NCBI RefSeq assembly: GCF_002776525.5
Contig: NC_045441.1
Location: 104,024,744-104,088,743, forward strand
Direction of reading: 5' to 3'
Length of the DNA: 64,000 nucleotides
Source of the DNA: Piliocolobus tephrosceles
Lineage: Eukaryota; Chordata; Mammalia; Primates; Cercopithecidae
This document shows, in pieces, positions 32,090 to 45,032 of the stretch (position 1 is its first letter; each line of letters opens with the position of its first letter). A model generated the notes under the pieces. That model was given only the letters and a program-made list of their open reading frames with translations, did not search any database and was not told the origin of the DNA. The position numbers and the translations under genes were made by a program.

Positions 32090-34998
32090 ATATATATATA
32101 TACTTTAAGTTCTAGGGTACATGTGCCCAAGGTGTCCAGGTCTGATACATAGGAATGCATGTGCCATCATGGTTTGCTGCACCCATCAACTCATCATTTA
32201 CATTAGGTATTTCTCCTAACGCTAACCCTCCCCTAGAACCCACCCCTCAATAGACCACCGTGTGTGATTTTCCCCACCCTGTGTCCAAGTGATCTCATTG
32301 TTCAATTCCCACCTATGAGTGAGAACATACAGTGTTTGGTTTTCTGTCCTTGTGATAGTTTGCTGACAATGATGGTTTCCAGCTTCATCCATGTCCATGC
32401 AAAGGACATGAAGTCATCCTTTTTTATGGCTGCATAGTATTCCATGGTGTATATGTGCCACATTTTCTCAATCCAGTCTATCATTGATGGACATGTGGGT
32501 TGGTTCCAAGTCTATGCTATTGTGAATAGGGCCTCAATAAACATACATGTGCATGGGCCTTTATAGTAGCATGATTTATAGTCCTTTGGATATATATCCA
32601 GTAATAGGATCGCGGGGTCAAATGGTAATTCTAGTTCTAGATCCTTGAGGAATCACCACACTGTCTTCCACAATGGTAGAACTAATTTACACTCCCACCA
32701 ACAATGTGAAAGTGTTCCTATTTCTCCACATTCTCTCTAGCATCTGTTGTTTCCTGACTTTTTAATGATTGCCATTCTAACTGGCATGAGATGGTATCTC
32801 ATTGTGGTTTTGATTTGCATTTCTCTGACGGTGAGTGATGATGAGCATTTTTTCACGTGCCTGTTGGCTGCATAGATGTCTTCTTTTGAGAAGTGTCTGT
32901 TCATATCCTTTGCCCACTTTTTGATGGGGTTGTTTTTTTCTTGTAAATTTGTTTGAGTTCTTTGTAGATTCTGGATATTAGCCCTTCGTCAGATGGGTAG
33001 ACTGCAAAAATTTTCTCCCATTCTGTAGGTTGCCTGTACTCTGATGGTAGTTTCTTTTGCTGTGCAGAAGCTCTTTAGTTTAATTAGATCCTATTTGTCT
33101 ACTTTGGATTTTGCTGCCATTGCTTTTGGTGTTTTAGTCATGAAGTCCTTGTCCATGCCTATGTCCTGAATGGTATTGCCTTGGTTTTCTTTTAGGGTTT
33201 TTATGGTTTTAGGTCTAATACTTAAGTCTTTAATCCACTTTGAATTAATTTTTGTATAAGGGATAAGGAAGGGATCCAATTTCATCTTTCTACATATAGC
33301 TAACCAGTTTTCCCAGAAACATTTATTAAATAGGGAATCTTTTCCCCATTTCTTGTTTTTGTCAGGTTTGTCAAAGAACAGCTGATTGTAGATGTATGGT
33401 GTTATTTCTGAGGCCTCTGTTCTGTTCCATTGGTCTATATCTCTGTTTTGGTACCAGTACCATGCTACTTTAGTTACTGCAGCATTGTAGTATAGTTTGA
33501 AATGGGGTAGGGTGGTGCCTCCAGCTTTGTTCTTTTTGCTTAGGAGTTTCTTGGCACTGTGGGCTGTTTTTTGGTTCCATATGAACTTGAAGGTACTTTT
33601 TCCAGTTCTGTAAAGAAAGTCATTGGTAGCTTGATGGGGATGGCATTGAATCCATAAATCACTTTGGGCAGTATGTTCATTTTCACGATATTGATTCTTC
33701 CTATCCATGAGCATGGAATATTCTTCCATTTGTTTGTGTCCTCTTTTATTTCATTGAGCAGTGGTTTGTAGTTCTCCTTGAAGAGGTCCTTCACATCCCG
33801 TGGAAGTTTGATTCCTAGGTATTTTACTCTCTTTGTAGCAATTGTGAATGGGAGTTCATTCATGATTTGGTTCTGTTTGTCTGTTAATGGCGTATAGAAA
33901 TGCTTGTGATTTTTGCATATCGATTTTGTATCCTGAGACTTTGCTGAAGTTGCTTATCAGCTTAAGGAGATTTTGGGCTGAGACAACAGGCTTTTCTAAA
34001 TATACAATCATGTCATCTGCAAACAGGGAAAATTTGACTTCTTCTTTTCCTAATTGAATACCCTTTATTTCTTTCTCTTGCCTGATTGCCCCGGCCAGAA
34101 CTTCCAACACTATGTTGGATAGGAGTGGTGAGAGAGGGCATCCTTGTCTTGTGCCGGTTTTCAAAGGGAATGCTTCGTTTTTGCCCATTCAGTATGATAT
34201 TGGCTGTGAGTTTGTCATAAATAGTTCTTATTATTTTGAGATATGTTCCATCAACACCTAGTTTATTGAAAGTTTTCAGCATGAAGGAGTGCTGAATTTT
34301 GTCGAAGGCCCTTTCTGCATCTATTGAGATAACCATGTGGTTTTTGTCATTGGTTCTGTTTATGTTATGGATTACGTTTATTGATTTGCGTATGTTGAAC
34401 CAGCCTTGCATCCCAGGGATGAAGCCAACTTGATGGTGGTGGATAAGCTTTTTGATGTGCTGCTGGATTCGGTCTGCCAGTATTTTACTGAGGATTTTTG
34501 CATCGATGTTCATCAGGGATATTGGTCTAAAATTCTATTTTTTTGTTGTGTCTCTGCCAGGCTTTGGTATCAGTATGATGCTGGCCTCATAAAATGAGTT
34601 AGAGAGGATTCTCTCTTTTTCTATCAATTGGAATAGTTTCAGAAGGAATGGTACCAGCTCCCCTTTGTACCTCTGGTAGAATTCGGCTGTGAATCCATCT
34701 GGTCCTGGACTTTTTTTGGTTGGTAGGCTACTAATTATTGCCTCAATTTCAGAGCCTGTTACTGGTCTATTTAGAGATTCAACTTCTTCCTGGTTTAGTC
34801 TTGGGAGGGTGTATGTATCCAGGAATTTATCCATTTCTTCTAGATTTTCTAGTTTATTTGCATAGAGGTGTTTATAGTATTCTCTGATGGTAGTTTGTAT
34901 TTCTGTGAGATCAGTGGTGATATCCCTTTATCATTTTTTATTGTGTCTATTTCATTCTTCTTTCTTTTCTTCTTTTATTAATCTTGCTAGAGGTCTAT
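32090..34998 (-). mobile_element. L1PA-type L1, 3' part of an inverted copy
   Basis: Minus-strand L1: 3' UTR (32090-32300), then most of ORF2 in several broken frames (33091-33729, 33540-33863, 33856-34188, 34013-34513, 34535-34834). Reverse-transcriptase motifs are visible: 'KKSPGPDGF' near 34720, 'RAFDKIQHSFM' near 34305 and the catalytic 'LFADDM' near 34016. Frameshifts separate the frames, so no working protein is made. At 34998 the element switches strand (next entry). Left flank AGGGGAAACGTT (32078-32089) resembles AGGTGAAACTTT (35263-35274), a likely worn target duplication. Confidence 0.95.
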
Positions 34999-35262
34999 CT
35001 CTGGGACACATTGAAAGCAGTGTGTAGAGGGAAATTTATAGCGCTAAATGCCCACAAGAGAAAGCAGGAAAGATCTAAAATCGACATCTTAACATCACAA
35101 TTAAAAGAACTAGAGAAGCAAGAGCAAATAAATTCAAAAGCTAGCAGAAGGCAAGAAATAACTAAGATCAGAGCAGAACTGAAAGAGATAGACACACAAA
35201 AAATCCTTCAAAAAATCAATGAATCCAGGAACTGGTTTTTTGAAAAGATCAACAAAATTGGC
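34999..35262 (+). mobile_element. L1 ORF2 segment, inverted 5' end of the same copy
   Basis: Plus-strand L1 ORF2 text ('AGTGTGTAGAGGGAAATTTA', 'AGCAGAAGGCAAGAAATAAC') ends at 'GATCAACAAAATTG'. In an intact L1 this end is followed directly by the start of the minus-strand part ('ATAGACCTCTAGC', reversed from 34980-34996). The two parts are therefore contiguous in L1 order but opposite in direction, the mark of twin priming. The 94-codon frame here is ORF2 and not a gene. Confidence 0.93.
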
Positions 35263-35274
35263 AGGTGAAACTTT

Positions 35275-36589
35275 TTAAAATAAAAAGATAGTTAACTATA
35301 CTAATGGCTACACTGAGCATGACAGTTTTTGCAGATGGTTAATGGTAAAGCAAGTCTAATTGTTTCAGTTGTAGAGATAACGCAATTAAATAAACAGTAT
35401 AGACATTTGATCAACTTTGAATAATCCATCTTATCACGTATACCAACATGCCCTGTTTTTCACAAAATCCATTCACAAATTCCAGGATGTATGATTTTTT
35501 AAGTGAATTCTGTCTGATTCATTAGAAGTTAATGTTTACAAATGTAAACAGCATCTGTAGAATCTGATTTACAGTAAGGTGCTTTCTACTCATAACAGTA
35601 TCTGCACCATTTTACACTGTTACAACGCAGGCACACCACAAACATCTGTTCAAGGAGCCAGGAAAAAAGGAGAGAAGGAAGAAGAGAACGAGGGAGAGAA
35701 GGAAGATGACGGGTGGTTTCAGTAGATTCTTAAAACGCATCGGCTAGTACTCAGTGTTTGGCTGTGGTATGAATAACAGAGAGAGGCCAGAGACGACAAG
35801 TAATTAAATAGACTGTAAGGGCCAGTGTCCCAGACTAAGCCATCCTAATTTTTAGATATTACTGATGACTTTTTTCTCTACTGACAAAAGCTCAGCATTT
35901 AAACATATTAGGTGATGCATATATCACAAGGTACCTGAATAACAGCTGGGATTCATTACATCTGTATAATCATCTATGCATGATGTATAACCATGATATT
36001 TAAAACTATATTTTTAAAATGGAGACTCTTAACACAGAGTAATTTCATACATTCCAAAATATTTCTCTTCATTGTATATTAATTAAAACTCTATTTTCAA
36101 CATTTTATAATAGATCATTCTAAAAGCCAAATATTAAGCAATTCTATCACAAAACCAAAACATTTTAAACAATCACCATATTTTGACTTTACAACCTTTG
36201 TAAAATATGTGCTGATTGGGTCACAGAATTGTATCACATTTGCTGACCACCAGGCAAGATTCTCTGTCAAGTGACTTTCAGGTTTACACAGTCTGCTGCC
36301 ATTATAGCAATTATAAGGCATAATGGAACGCTAGCCATGTGTACTTCTGACATTCCTCTAAATCCAGGTCATTAGTCATTACATGAAGTCATTTTAAGTT
36401 TCCTTCATCAATTGCCCTCTGTAGTTTTCCAGTTGTCATTTCAGTTGTTAGTTTCAACGGAAATGTAAATGTAATCAATGTAAATGTTTACTTAGGGATT
36501 GCTTTCTGTATTTAACATAAACATTTACACCCTTCGATTCCTTAAAGACATCATGTTTTGGCAAAACTAATCTATAGTAAAAGGGAAAA
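35275..36589. other. Single-copy DNA with a purine tract
   Basis: No gene or repeat seen apart from a GA-rich run at 35663-35710. AT-rich otherwise. Confidence 0.5.
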
Positions 36590-37045
36590 AGTAAGAAATG
36601 TGGTTCCCTGCAAGGTGTGGGAGCAGAAGGTGACTGAGAAGGACCATAAGAGGACTTTCTGGGATGATGCTAATGTTCTATATCTTGGTAGACATTAGGG
36701 TTACACAACATAGGCATATGTTAAAACTAGCAAATGTTCACTTAAGATTTATACACACTATTGTATTTAAATTTTACCTCAAAAGAAAAAAAACCTGTAA
36801 ACTATTCTTGAACTCTAGTCAACAATACGCATGTTGAAAGTATTTAGGGTGAAGTGCCTATAGTTTACTTTGAAATGCATCATAAATAAATAAGATGGAC
36901 TGATGGATGAATGGAGGGATTAAAATATAGATAGATATATAATAGAAAAGTGATAAGATGTGAGTGGTGAGTATACTGATGTTGACTGTAAATGTCTTTC
37001 GACTTCTCTGTATGTTTGAAATTTCCATAATAAAATACATTTTCA
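36590..37045 (+). mobile_element. Old L1 3' UTR (L1M group)
   Basis: It ends 'TGTATGTTTGAAATTTCCATAATAAAATAC' with earlier 'CTGGGATGATGCTAATGTTCTATATC', matching old L1 3' ends. A GATG/GATA-rich patch lies at 36890-36940. Confidence 0.75.
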
Positions 37046-40000
37046 ATTTAAAAAGTCATTTCTCCAAAATCCTTTTAATTTTCAAATTCACTCAGTAAAG
37101 AAAGAGGAATCAGCAAGTGTTCCCAAATATTTTGAACCATAATCTTAGTTACCCACTTGCTGGATCATTCTTAGATCAAGTAGTCAGAAAAACTGGTCCA
37201 AATAGTTAAGACTGGATAAAAATCTTGCTAAATTAATTAAATATATAATTTATTCATCTACTCCTTCATTTATTCCACAAATACTTGTCAAAGTCCTCTA
37301 AGAAGCAGATGTCTCTAAATGATACAGAAAAAGAGAACTGAATTGTAATACAATGTGATATACATTAACTGCTATAAAAACACGACAGGCAGGGATTTTT
37401 GGGACCATGAAGGTTAGTAAAATTTTGCCAGATTGGGTACAGGGAGCAGAAAGTTCATCCCAGGGTATGGAATATCATGTAGGTAACCTTATAATACATA
37501 AACTTTGTTTTACAGCTAAAAGAGGTAAATTATATATTTCTGATAGTTGCTTCTCGAATATGTCAAAATAATTTAAAATAAATATATGTACATTAATCCC
37601 TCCTTTTTGTATCTTATATACTGATTTTAGAAGATACTGCAATCTTTTCAATCACCAATATAATTTAGGTTTTGCTTATTCACCGCTAAATCACAGCAAC
37701 ATGTATTCCATTTATAATAATTAAAGGTATGTTCACTCACATTTGATGGTATTACCACTGAGAGGTTTTTTGCAATAACAAGTTTTCCCCAGAACTCACT
37801 TTGGGAAACAATTCTCTAAAGTCTTGAAATCCCAAGAATGTATACTCAGGGATTAGAAAGTTTCCCTAGACCTGGATGCAAATAAAAATGCAAATCTTTC
37901 ACATAGCAACTCTGCCCCCCAAAAAGTGACAAAGGACAAATATCAAAGTATTGTGCAAATTGTCTACCATCTATTTAGAGACTTTAAATATGTTATGTTG
38001 TCCTTTTTAAGGCATGTGGCTGGTCACATTTACTTTGATGAGTAGTTTGCCTTTGTAAACAATCTAACCAAAACGCTGGCATATGTGAGTTTACTGCAAT
38101 ATTATTTCTTTATGATCTGCAAGATGTGGATATCACTGTGTATCTCACGTGCTTAATGTGAAGGTTATATGAGATTTTTTTTAATAATGAAAGTCAGTGT
38201 TTGCTGTTTAATAAATGGTAGTAATTAATAATAAAAAATATTTACCCATATACCTATTCATGCAATTGTACAACCACGCTTTTAAATTTGGGACAGGAAC
38301 TGAGGTGAACCAGAATTCATCATATTTTATGAGTATAGTTACAAAGCCCTAATTCTTAGTCTCATTGCATTACTGACCACTTTAATGTCATGATAGTTTT
38401 TCATTTGCTCCCTTGTTCAGATCCAAACTTCTTACTTCACTGATCACCCAAGACTGGTACTCTTTACGGAGTTCACTAGAAAAGACCTTAGAATTCTTTT
38501 ATCATTTATCTGTTAGTGGCTGAGGATAGAAGTATCAGTGGACCTTCACCTCAAATAATCCTCTAAAAAAATTCCCAGCGACTGAGTTGGGCCAGAGGTT
38601 CAGACTCAAGATACTCTGTAATTTGTTTCAAATTATTTTCTATAGGTACTATTAAATTATCCCTAAGCCAAATGAAATGTTTTGCTCTAATGACTGAAAA
38701 AAAATCAGTTAAGAAAGGTAGTATTAATATTAGGGCACTTCTTGGGACTGGACAGTGCATTATAAAAGAAAATGAAGAACATTCAGAGATCCAAGAGAAA
38801 AGAGACTTCTAGAACAAAAAATAAATAGAAAACCTGATTTCATTTGTTGGTACAAATAATAATACTGTCACTATTTAACAGAAAACTGTATTACCATATT
38901 GAAATAGAAAAAAGTGAGAATTCGAAGGTATAACTTTGAGATGCAATTAAGTGATCCAACTCAATAAACCTTAAACAGAAGAGTGTTTCTATGCAGAATG
39001 GCAGAGCAGTGTGAATCTGGGAACAACCTTGCAAAAGGATCCTGACTATTGATCAGATATTAATCTCCATGCTATGTTTCCATTATGCCAAAAAATTAAC
39101 CACTCTTAATATTTACTACAGTATTAAATTATAAATCTAGCCCCACATATCAAAAGATTTTTAAATAGTTACATATTTAATGTCATAAGAGCAAATACAG
39201 AGCCTCAGGCTCAATTCTATTAGGTAAGTTCATATCACTGACATTTTCTTCCCACAAAACACATTGGATTTAAGATATAGCTATGAATATAATTTTGCTG
39301 GAATACTAATGATATTCATTTTGAAATCTGAGTGCTATTACTATCCACTTTCACTTTTTCATCTTTCATGATATGCTCCTGATACAAGTGTAGTCTGTGT
39401 AGCAACACACTCATGCTGTACACCTCATTGGTTCAGTCCTGTCTGCAGATTGTGTGCATTTGAATCTTTATGTTCCTTTTTTTAGAATTTGCAATATTCT
39501 AAGAGATTTTCTTTATTGTTCCCTTATATTGTATTTCACCCTTAAAGAAAATGATAGAGTAATTAGAATCTTATTTTCCAAATAAGTCACTCTGTCTTCC
39601 ATGTCTAAAAAAGATATTTTCTGTTTCATATACAGATGATAAAGACTAAAGCAGTAAAAACTGAATACTGAAAATGTCAAGAGAAATAGGGGGTTTCAAC
39701 AGTAATTTTTTAAAGTAATAAGGACTAGAAAAAAATTCTATATAAAAATTGAATGATTAAAAATACTAAAATGATTCCTTACTGCCCTAAACAAAACCTT
39801 TACAAGATGCCTCATATGTGAAATAAATTAATAATCAATTCAAAAGAAGAGAAACTTTTTTTGGTAAAATGAGTAAAATCTTTTTAAAACCTTTTAAAAT
39901 TTTCTTTGATAGAGTAACTTTCTAAAGAAATGTTCAAGTGTCTATCAATTTTATTTTCACCAAAAAAAATCTAACTCTGCTTTACTGACAATGCACTTTT

Positions 40001-40205
40001 AAAACTAGAGTAGTACAAAAAGTTCACAAAAAGACTTTCTGAAATATAAAATGAGTCTAAGAAAAGCAAAGCTGAAATAACTATCTATGCCACCTTTCCA
40101 AACCTATTAATGCTTCAAACTACAATATTATACAACCACAAACAAATACGTACACACTCTCTACTAGAACACCTTCATAGTTGTCATGAATCATTCTTTC
40201 ACTTT

Positions 40206-40245
40206 CCATAAGTAGTTACAAAGCTCCATAAGTACTTACAAAGCA
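40206..40245. repeat. 20-bp tandem duplication
   Basis: Units CCATAAGTAGTTACAAAGCT (40206-40225) and CCATAAGTACTTACAAAGCA (40226-40245) are adjacent and differ at two positions. Confidence 0.95.
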
Positions 40246-40324
40246 GTATAGTACTCAATTTTAAAAGTGTAAAAATAAAATACACAAGAGTTTTGACAAA
40301 CAGAAAGTATCAGATAAAACACGA

Positions 40325-40425
40325 ATGAAGGTTGGATGGGCAGATGGATGGGTAGATGGGTGGATGGATAGATACATGAGTAGATGGATGAACAGGTGCT
40401 CAGGACATATGAATGGATGAATATG
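40325..40425. repeat. Degenerate (GATG)n microsatellite
   Basis: Repeated GGATGG/GATGGGTA/GATAGA units are interspersed with substitutions. The minus frames here (40236-40565, 40261-40455) are products of the repeat. Confidence 0.9.
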
Positions 40426-42113
40426 GTGCTTTCTATCAAATAAAAGAACATGCAATCTTTTTTTCTTCTTTCATTAAGTAACACTTGTATATTAATCTGG
40501 GGGTTGCTCATGAGCTTCAAGAGCAGCTTCATGAATCTCTGGGAACTGTATGTAGGGAAATGCATGTTGATATAGGTACATATATGTGGGGGCAGGGGGT
40601 AAGCATGCCTACAGGCATCGACATAAAAAAAAGCCCCTTCTTCTAATCTCTAGAAACAATTAACCTACCCTTTTTAAAAACTCTACTTTGCCAATCTTTC
40701 ATCTGTCAGCAGAAGACGAAAGGCCTGAGTGAAAAGTATGATGCCTCCTCCGGCTTGCCAGCCTAAACAAGCAAGCTTTCCACACATAGACCAGGAAAGC
40801 TTCAGTACCCACATTTGGTGCTAAGAATGGTTCCTGAATTCAACAGCAGGATAATACCTGTCCACTATGTAATAAAAGCACTAAAAGTTAGCTTTAAAAA
40901 AATTCAACATAGAATTCCTGATTTCATATTTACGAAATAGCATCCTTTCACAATAGCACAGAAGAATTAAGTAAACAATTTAAAGATTCACATCTAATTG
41001 AGCTCCAACTCAGATAAAATAGCCTGTGTTTCTTAAATTGAGACTCCCACAACTAAATTTCGCCTTTCAAAGGCAAAAGATTTTTGTTGAAGAAATGATA
41101 TCTTTGGGGAACATTTTTACAAACATTTATCATGTGGGCAAAATAATTTCACTAGTTTGTTTATTGGACATATTGGCCTGTACTTTCAAAAATGCAGACC
41201 CAGAAATCAAAATTAGAGCTGGAAAGGGGCAACACAGTATTATATAGGGTCTTGGCTCTAAAATTAGCCAGCTGGACATGAGTTTCTAAGCAAGAATGAT
41301 CATAATGTAGTTTAGTTCCCTTTCAGTGGCTATTGCCACGTGTATACAAAACAAACACAAGGAAATGCATTCTATTCTTAAGGTACTCATCCTCTCATCC
41401 ATTTGGTTTTAACTCATAAATTACAAAGTCCTATTTGAAATTCTTATTATAATATTAAAATTGGGAAAAGGGCAGAATTAGAGAATACATAAGGTAAGAA
41501 TATTGAAAATTAATAACAAAGTAAAGAAATGTTTGAATTTTTTGACAATTTCTACAATATGCCTCCTGAATAACCTAACTGAAATATGTCTGACAACTAC
41601 AGCTATGGAATCTAAAAATAACAGAATATTATTATTCTTTTCCTTCCTGGTAGAAAAAAATAAAAGCATATAAATTTATACATCTTTAGGAAAAGCTAAA
41701 AATGTCATCAAATATGCCTTTCAGCCTTCTTTAACTTCTTTTCAAAATCTGAATTTAAAATAGATCTATAGTTCTGAGAGTATATAATCCTGTTAGCCTA
41801 AAAAGAGATAAATAATTATAAATAAAATTATTGTACTTCCTTGATTTATCAGACTCTCCATCCTCAAACCAAAATCCTTACTTAAGCAGGGCAAATAAAA
41901 GTAATCACTTAGAAAAGTGGTGTGATAACTATTTTAAAGTATTAATCTTTTTAAAAGTAAGTCTTTTTAGAAGATCTAAGTACTATACCTAAATATTGTC
42001 CTGGATGCTGGGTGCACAACATAAGAACCTATGCCAGTTTGTGAATATTTTTATTGTTTTCTCATTTACCCAGGGAGGTAAATAGACAAAAGACACTATT
42101 AAAGTTAAATACA

Positions 42114-42413
42114 GGCTGGACATGGTGGCTCACATCTGCAATTCCATAACTTTGGAAGGCCAAGGGAGGTGGATCACTTGAGGTCAGAAGTTCGAGACCA
42201 GCCTGGACAACACAGGAAAACCCCATCTCTACTAAAAATACAAAAATTAGTCAGATATGGTGGTGAGCGCCTATAGGGCCAGCTACTCGGGAGGCTGAGG
42301 CATGAGAATCACTTGAAACTAAGAGACAGAGATCGCAGTGAGCCAACATTGAGCCACTGCACTCCAGCCTGGGCAAAAGAGTAAGATTCAGTCTCAAAAA
42401 AAAAAAAAAAAAA
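42114..42413 (+). mobile_element. AluS-like element
   Basis: Complete dimer with 'GATCACTTGAGGTCAGAAGTTCGAG' and an A tail (42396-42413). Perfect 9-bp target duplication TTAAATACA (42105-42113, 42414-42422). Confidence 0.95.
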
Positions 42414-42422
42414 TTAAATACA

Positions 42423-43254
42423 CTGTGCCCTTTTTTATCTTGACCACAAAAGGTCTCCATCTCAGTAACAGGTATCATACTTGCAGTACCTCCATGGCAT
42501 ATGGCCAGGATTTATAGCTCTTTTGTTAGATAATAAAATCCAGATAAACCTAGAGAGGAAACGCAACCTGTGGTACAATACTACCCATCATTAATGAACT
42601 TTGGACTTTCTCAAGATTTCACTAGTCAGCATAAAGAGAAATTGTTGTATACTCATGAGCAAGTCACTTTGCTTGTTCTCATATACAATAAAGTATTTTA
42701 CTCACTCCTTTTATTAATCTAAAAACCCTATAAGCAAGGATCATGGTACCCTAACACCTGCCCAATATAGGTAGCCAAAAAATATGCATGTGCAGAATGC
42801 AAGATCACGCAGGTTTTTTCCAGCCAACTTTATTTTCACTTATATAATTTTTTAAGTCTAATATTTGGGTGGGTACGTCCATAATGCATATTAAAACAAA
42901 AAAAGAGGGTGGTTAGGTCCACAAAAATGTGGTAGAAATAACTGGAGATCACAAAAGAAAGAAACAATGTCCTACAGTTCAAGCAGCCTCCGTCAAACTT
43001 TACTAAAACTCTACCAAAAGCTCTAATTCTAAACTTTATAAAAAAGTCATAGAAGTATAATTTCTCTTTCAGAAGTAATGGCTTTCATTGTTGTTTCCAG
43101 TTGAGACCTTTGCTGAATGTCTAATAATTGGAATACAATGAAGTCAAACCTTTCCTAATTTCTATTTTAAGATATTTATACTTTTTCCAAACTTTGAGCA
43201 GATTAAAAAAAAAATTGTATTCTTTGGACAACAAAAAGTTAGTACTCAGAAATT
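42423..43254. other. Single-copy DNA
   Basis: No gene or named repeat. It leads into the LTR-like copy at 43255. Confidence 0.5.
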
Positions 43255-43590
43255 CATATTTGGTAAACCACTCCAGCAAATTAATTGAACCCAAAGCGGG
43301 GGTCATAGGAACTGCAACTTGAAGCCAGTCCATCAAAAGTTCCAGAGGCCTAGACTTGAGACTGGTAGAGGGGGAACAGGGAAAGGTGCAGTCTTGGGAA
43401 CTAAGTCCTAAACCTGTGTAATCTGACACTATCTCCAGGTAGGTAATGTGAGAACAGAATTAGAGGATACCCAGCTGGTGTCTGCTGCTTGGAGTGTGGG
43501 GAAAAAAAAAACCCACACATATGGTCACAGCAGTCGTCTGTGTTGATGATTGTTGTGGTGTGAGAGTAGAGGAATAACACAGTTAGAGAG
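43255..43590 (+). mobile_element. Old LTR-like element, same family as 3870-4590
   Basis: 'CCAGCAAATTAATTGAACCCA', 'TGACACTATCTCCAGGTAGG' and 'CCAGCTGGTGTCTGCTGC' mark the 3' half of a common old LTR-type repeat, here on plus. Only part is present. The 102-codon minus frame at 43121-43429 overlaps it and is not convincing. Confidence 0.55.
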
Positions 43591-43636
43591 AGTTTTCCTT
43601 AAACCATGGTGTCAGCAAAGCGAGATTAGCTGGAAC

Positions 43637-44301
43637 ACCATGATCAGGTGGGATTTACCCTAGGGAAGCAAGGATGGTTCAAAAGACACAAACTAATAAA
43701 TGTGATACATTGCATAAACAGAATTAAAGACAAAACCCATATGATCATCTCAACAGATGCAGAAAATGCCTTCAGTAAAATTCAGCATGCCTTCATGATA
43801 AAAATTCTGAACAAACTATGTATAGAAGGTACATACTTCAACATAATAAAGGCCATATATAACAAACCCACAGCCAACATTTTACTTAATATGGAAAAGT
43901 TGAAAGCATTCTCTCTGAGAACTGGAAAAGGACAAGAATTCCCACTTTCACCACTCTTATTCAACATCATACTGGAAGTTCTCACCAGAGCAATCAGGCA
44001 AGAGAAAATAATGAAAGGCATCCAAATTGGAAAATCAAATTATCCCTCTTCACTGATAAGATCTTATATCTAGAGAACCCTAATGATTCCACCAAAAAAC
44101 TCTTAGATTTGATAAATGAATTCAGTAATGTTTCAGGATACAAAATTAATATACAGAAATCAGTAGCATTTCTATACACCAATAATGATCTAGCCAAGAA
44201 CCAAATCAAGAAGGCAATTCCACTTACAACAGCTACAAAAAAAAAAAAAAAAAAAAAAAACCAACCAACCTGGGAATATATTTAACAAAGAAGGTGAAAT
44301 A
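43637..44301 (+). mobile_element. L1 ORF2, first part
   Basis: 5'-truncated at the RT domain. A 141-codon frame at 43648-44073 contains 'NAFSKIQHAFMIKILNKL'. The frame breaks at the FADD region near 44040-44060. A 24-base A run at 44237-44260 lies inside ORF2 and looks like local expansion, since L1 continues after it. The element goes on after the LTRs at 45033. Confidence 0.9.
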
Positions 44302-44306
44302 TCTCT

Positions 44307-44546
44307 TGTATTAGTCAATTCTCATGCTGCTATGAAGAAACCTGACACTGGGTAATTTATAAACAAAAGAGGTTCAATTGACTCACAGCTCTGCATGTCC
44401 TGGGAGGCCTCAGGAAACTTAAACAATCCTGATGAAGGTACCTTTTCACATGGCAGAGAGAATTAGTGCCAGAAGGGGAAATGTCAGATGCTTGTCTCAT
44501 GAGAACTCACTCACTATCAGGAGAACAGCATGGGGGAAACCACCCC
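44307..44546 (-). mobile_element. MaLR LTR (MST-like), outer copy, right part
   Basis: It starts with the reversed LTR end TGTATTAGTCAATTC and continues to 'GGGGGAAACCACCCC', where a second LTR enters. The outer copy has a perfect 5-bp target duplication TCTCT (44302-44306 and 45033-45037) in L1. Confidence 0.92.
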
Positions 44547-44930
44547 AGTATTAGTCCATTTTCACACTGCTGATAAAGACATACTCTAGACTGGGCAATT
44601 TACAAAAGAAAGAGAATTAATTGGACTTACAGTGCCACGTGGCTGGGGAAGCTTCATAATCATGGTGGAAGGCAAGGAGGAACAAGTCCCATGTTACACG
44701 GATGACAGCAGGCAAGGAGAGAAAGGATGAGGAAGACACAAAAGCAGAAACCCCTTATCAAACCATCAGATCCTGTGAGAGTTATTCACTACCATGAGAA
44801 TTTAATCATGAGGGAAACTGCCCCCATGATTCAATTATCTCCCACTAGATCCCTCCTACAACATATGGGAATTATGGGAGTACAATTCAAGATGAGATTT
44901 GGGGGGTGACACAGAGCCAAACCATATCAG
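44547..44930 (-). mobile_element. MaLR LTR (MST/THE1-like), nested inner copy
   Basis: A full-length reversed LTR from 'AGTATTAGTCCATTTTCAC' to 'AACCATATCA'. It splits the outer LTR. ACCCC at 44542-44546 and 44931-44935 is the 5-bp target duplication. A 60-codon frame at 44727-44909 lies inside and is not a gene. Confidence 0.92.
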
Positions 44931-45032
44931 ACCCCATGATTCAGTTAACTCTACCTGGCCTTGCCCTTGAAACGTGCAGATATTATAATTCAAGGTGAGA
45001 TTTGGGTGGGGACACAGGACCAAACCATATCA
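44931..45032 (-). mobile_element. MaLR LTR, outer copy, left part
   Basis: It resumes 'CATGATTCAGTTAAC', runs through the GTGGGGACACAG block and ends at 'AACCATATCA' (45032), finishing the outer LTR. Confidence 0.9.

Larger units (their letters stand above)
37046..42104. other. Long single-copy stretch, no gene seen
   Basis: Five kilobases of AT-rich DNA without a recognised transposon apart from small tandem repeats (listed). Frames are short and featureless. It could be intron or intergenic. Confidence 0.5.

Noticed and set aside
33091..33729. 212-codon minus-strand frame
   Set aside because: It is part of L1 ORF2, separated from neighbouring ORF2 pieces by frameshifts; not a separate gene and not a complete ORF2.
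40325..40425. Regularly spaced GATG units, considered as a repeat array
   Set aside because: A eukaryotic microsatellite with 4-base units; no spacers of the kind seen in CRISPR arrays.
43121..43429. 102-codon minus-strand frame
   Set aside because: Half lies in an old LTR-like repeat; no recognisable domain or splice structure.
44237..44260. 24-base A run, considered as the end of a retroposed copy
   Set aside because: L1 ORF2 text continues directly after it, so it is an internal expansion, not a tail.
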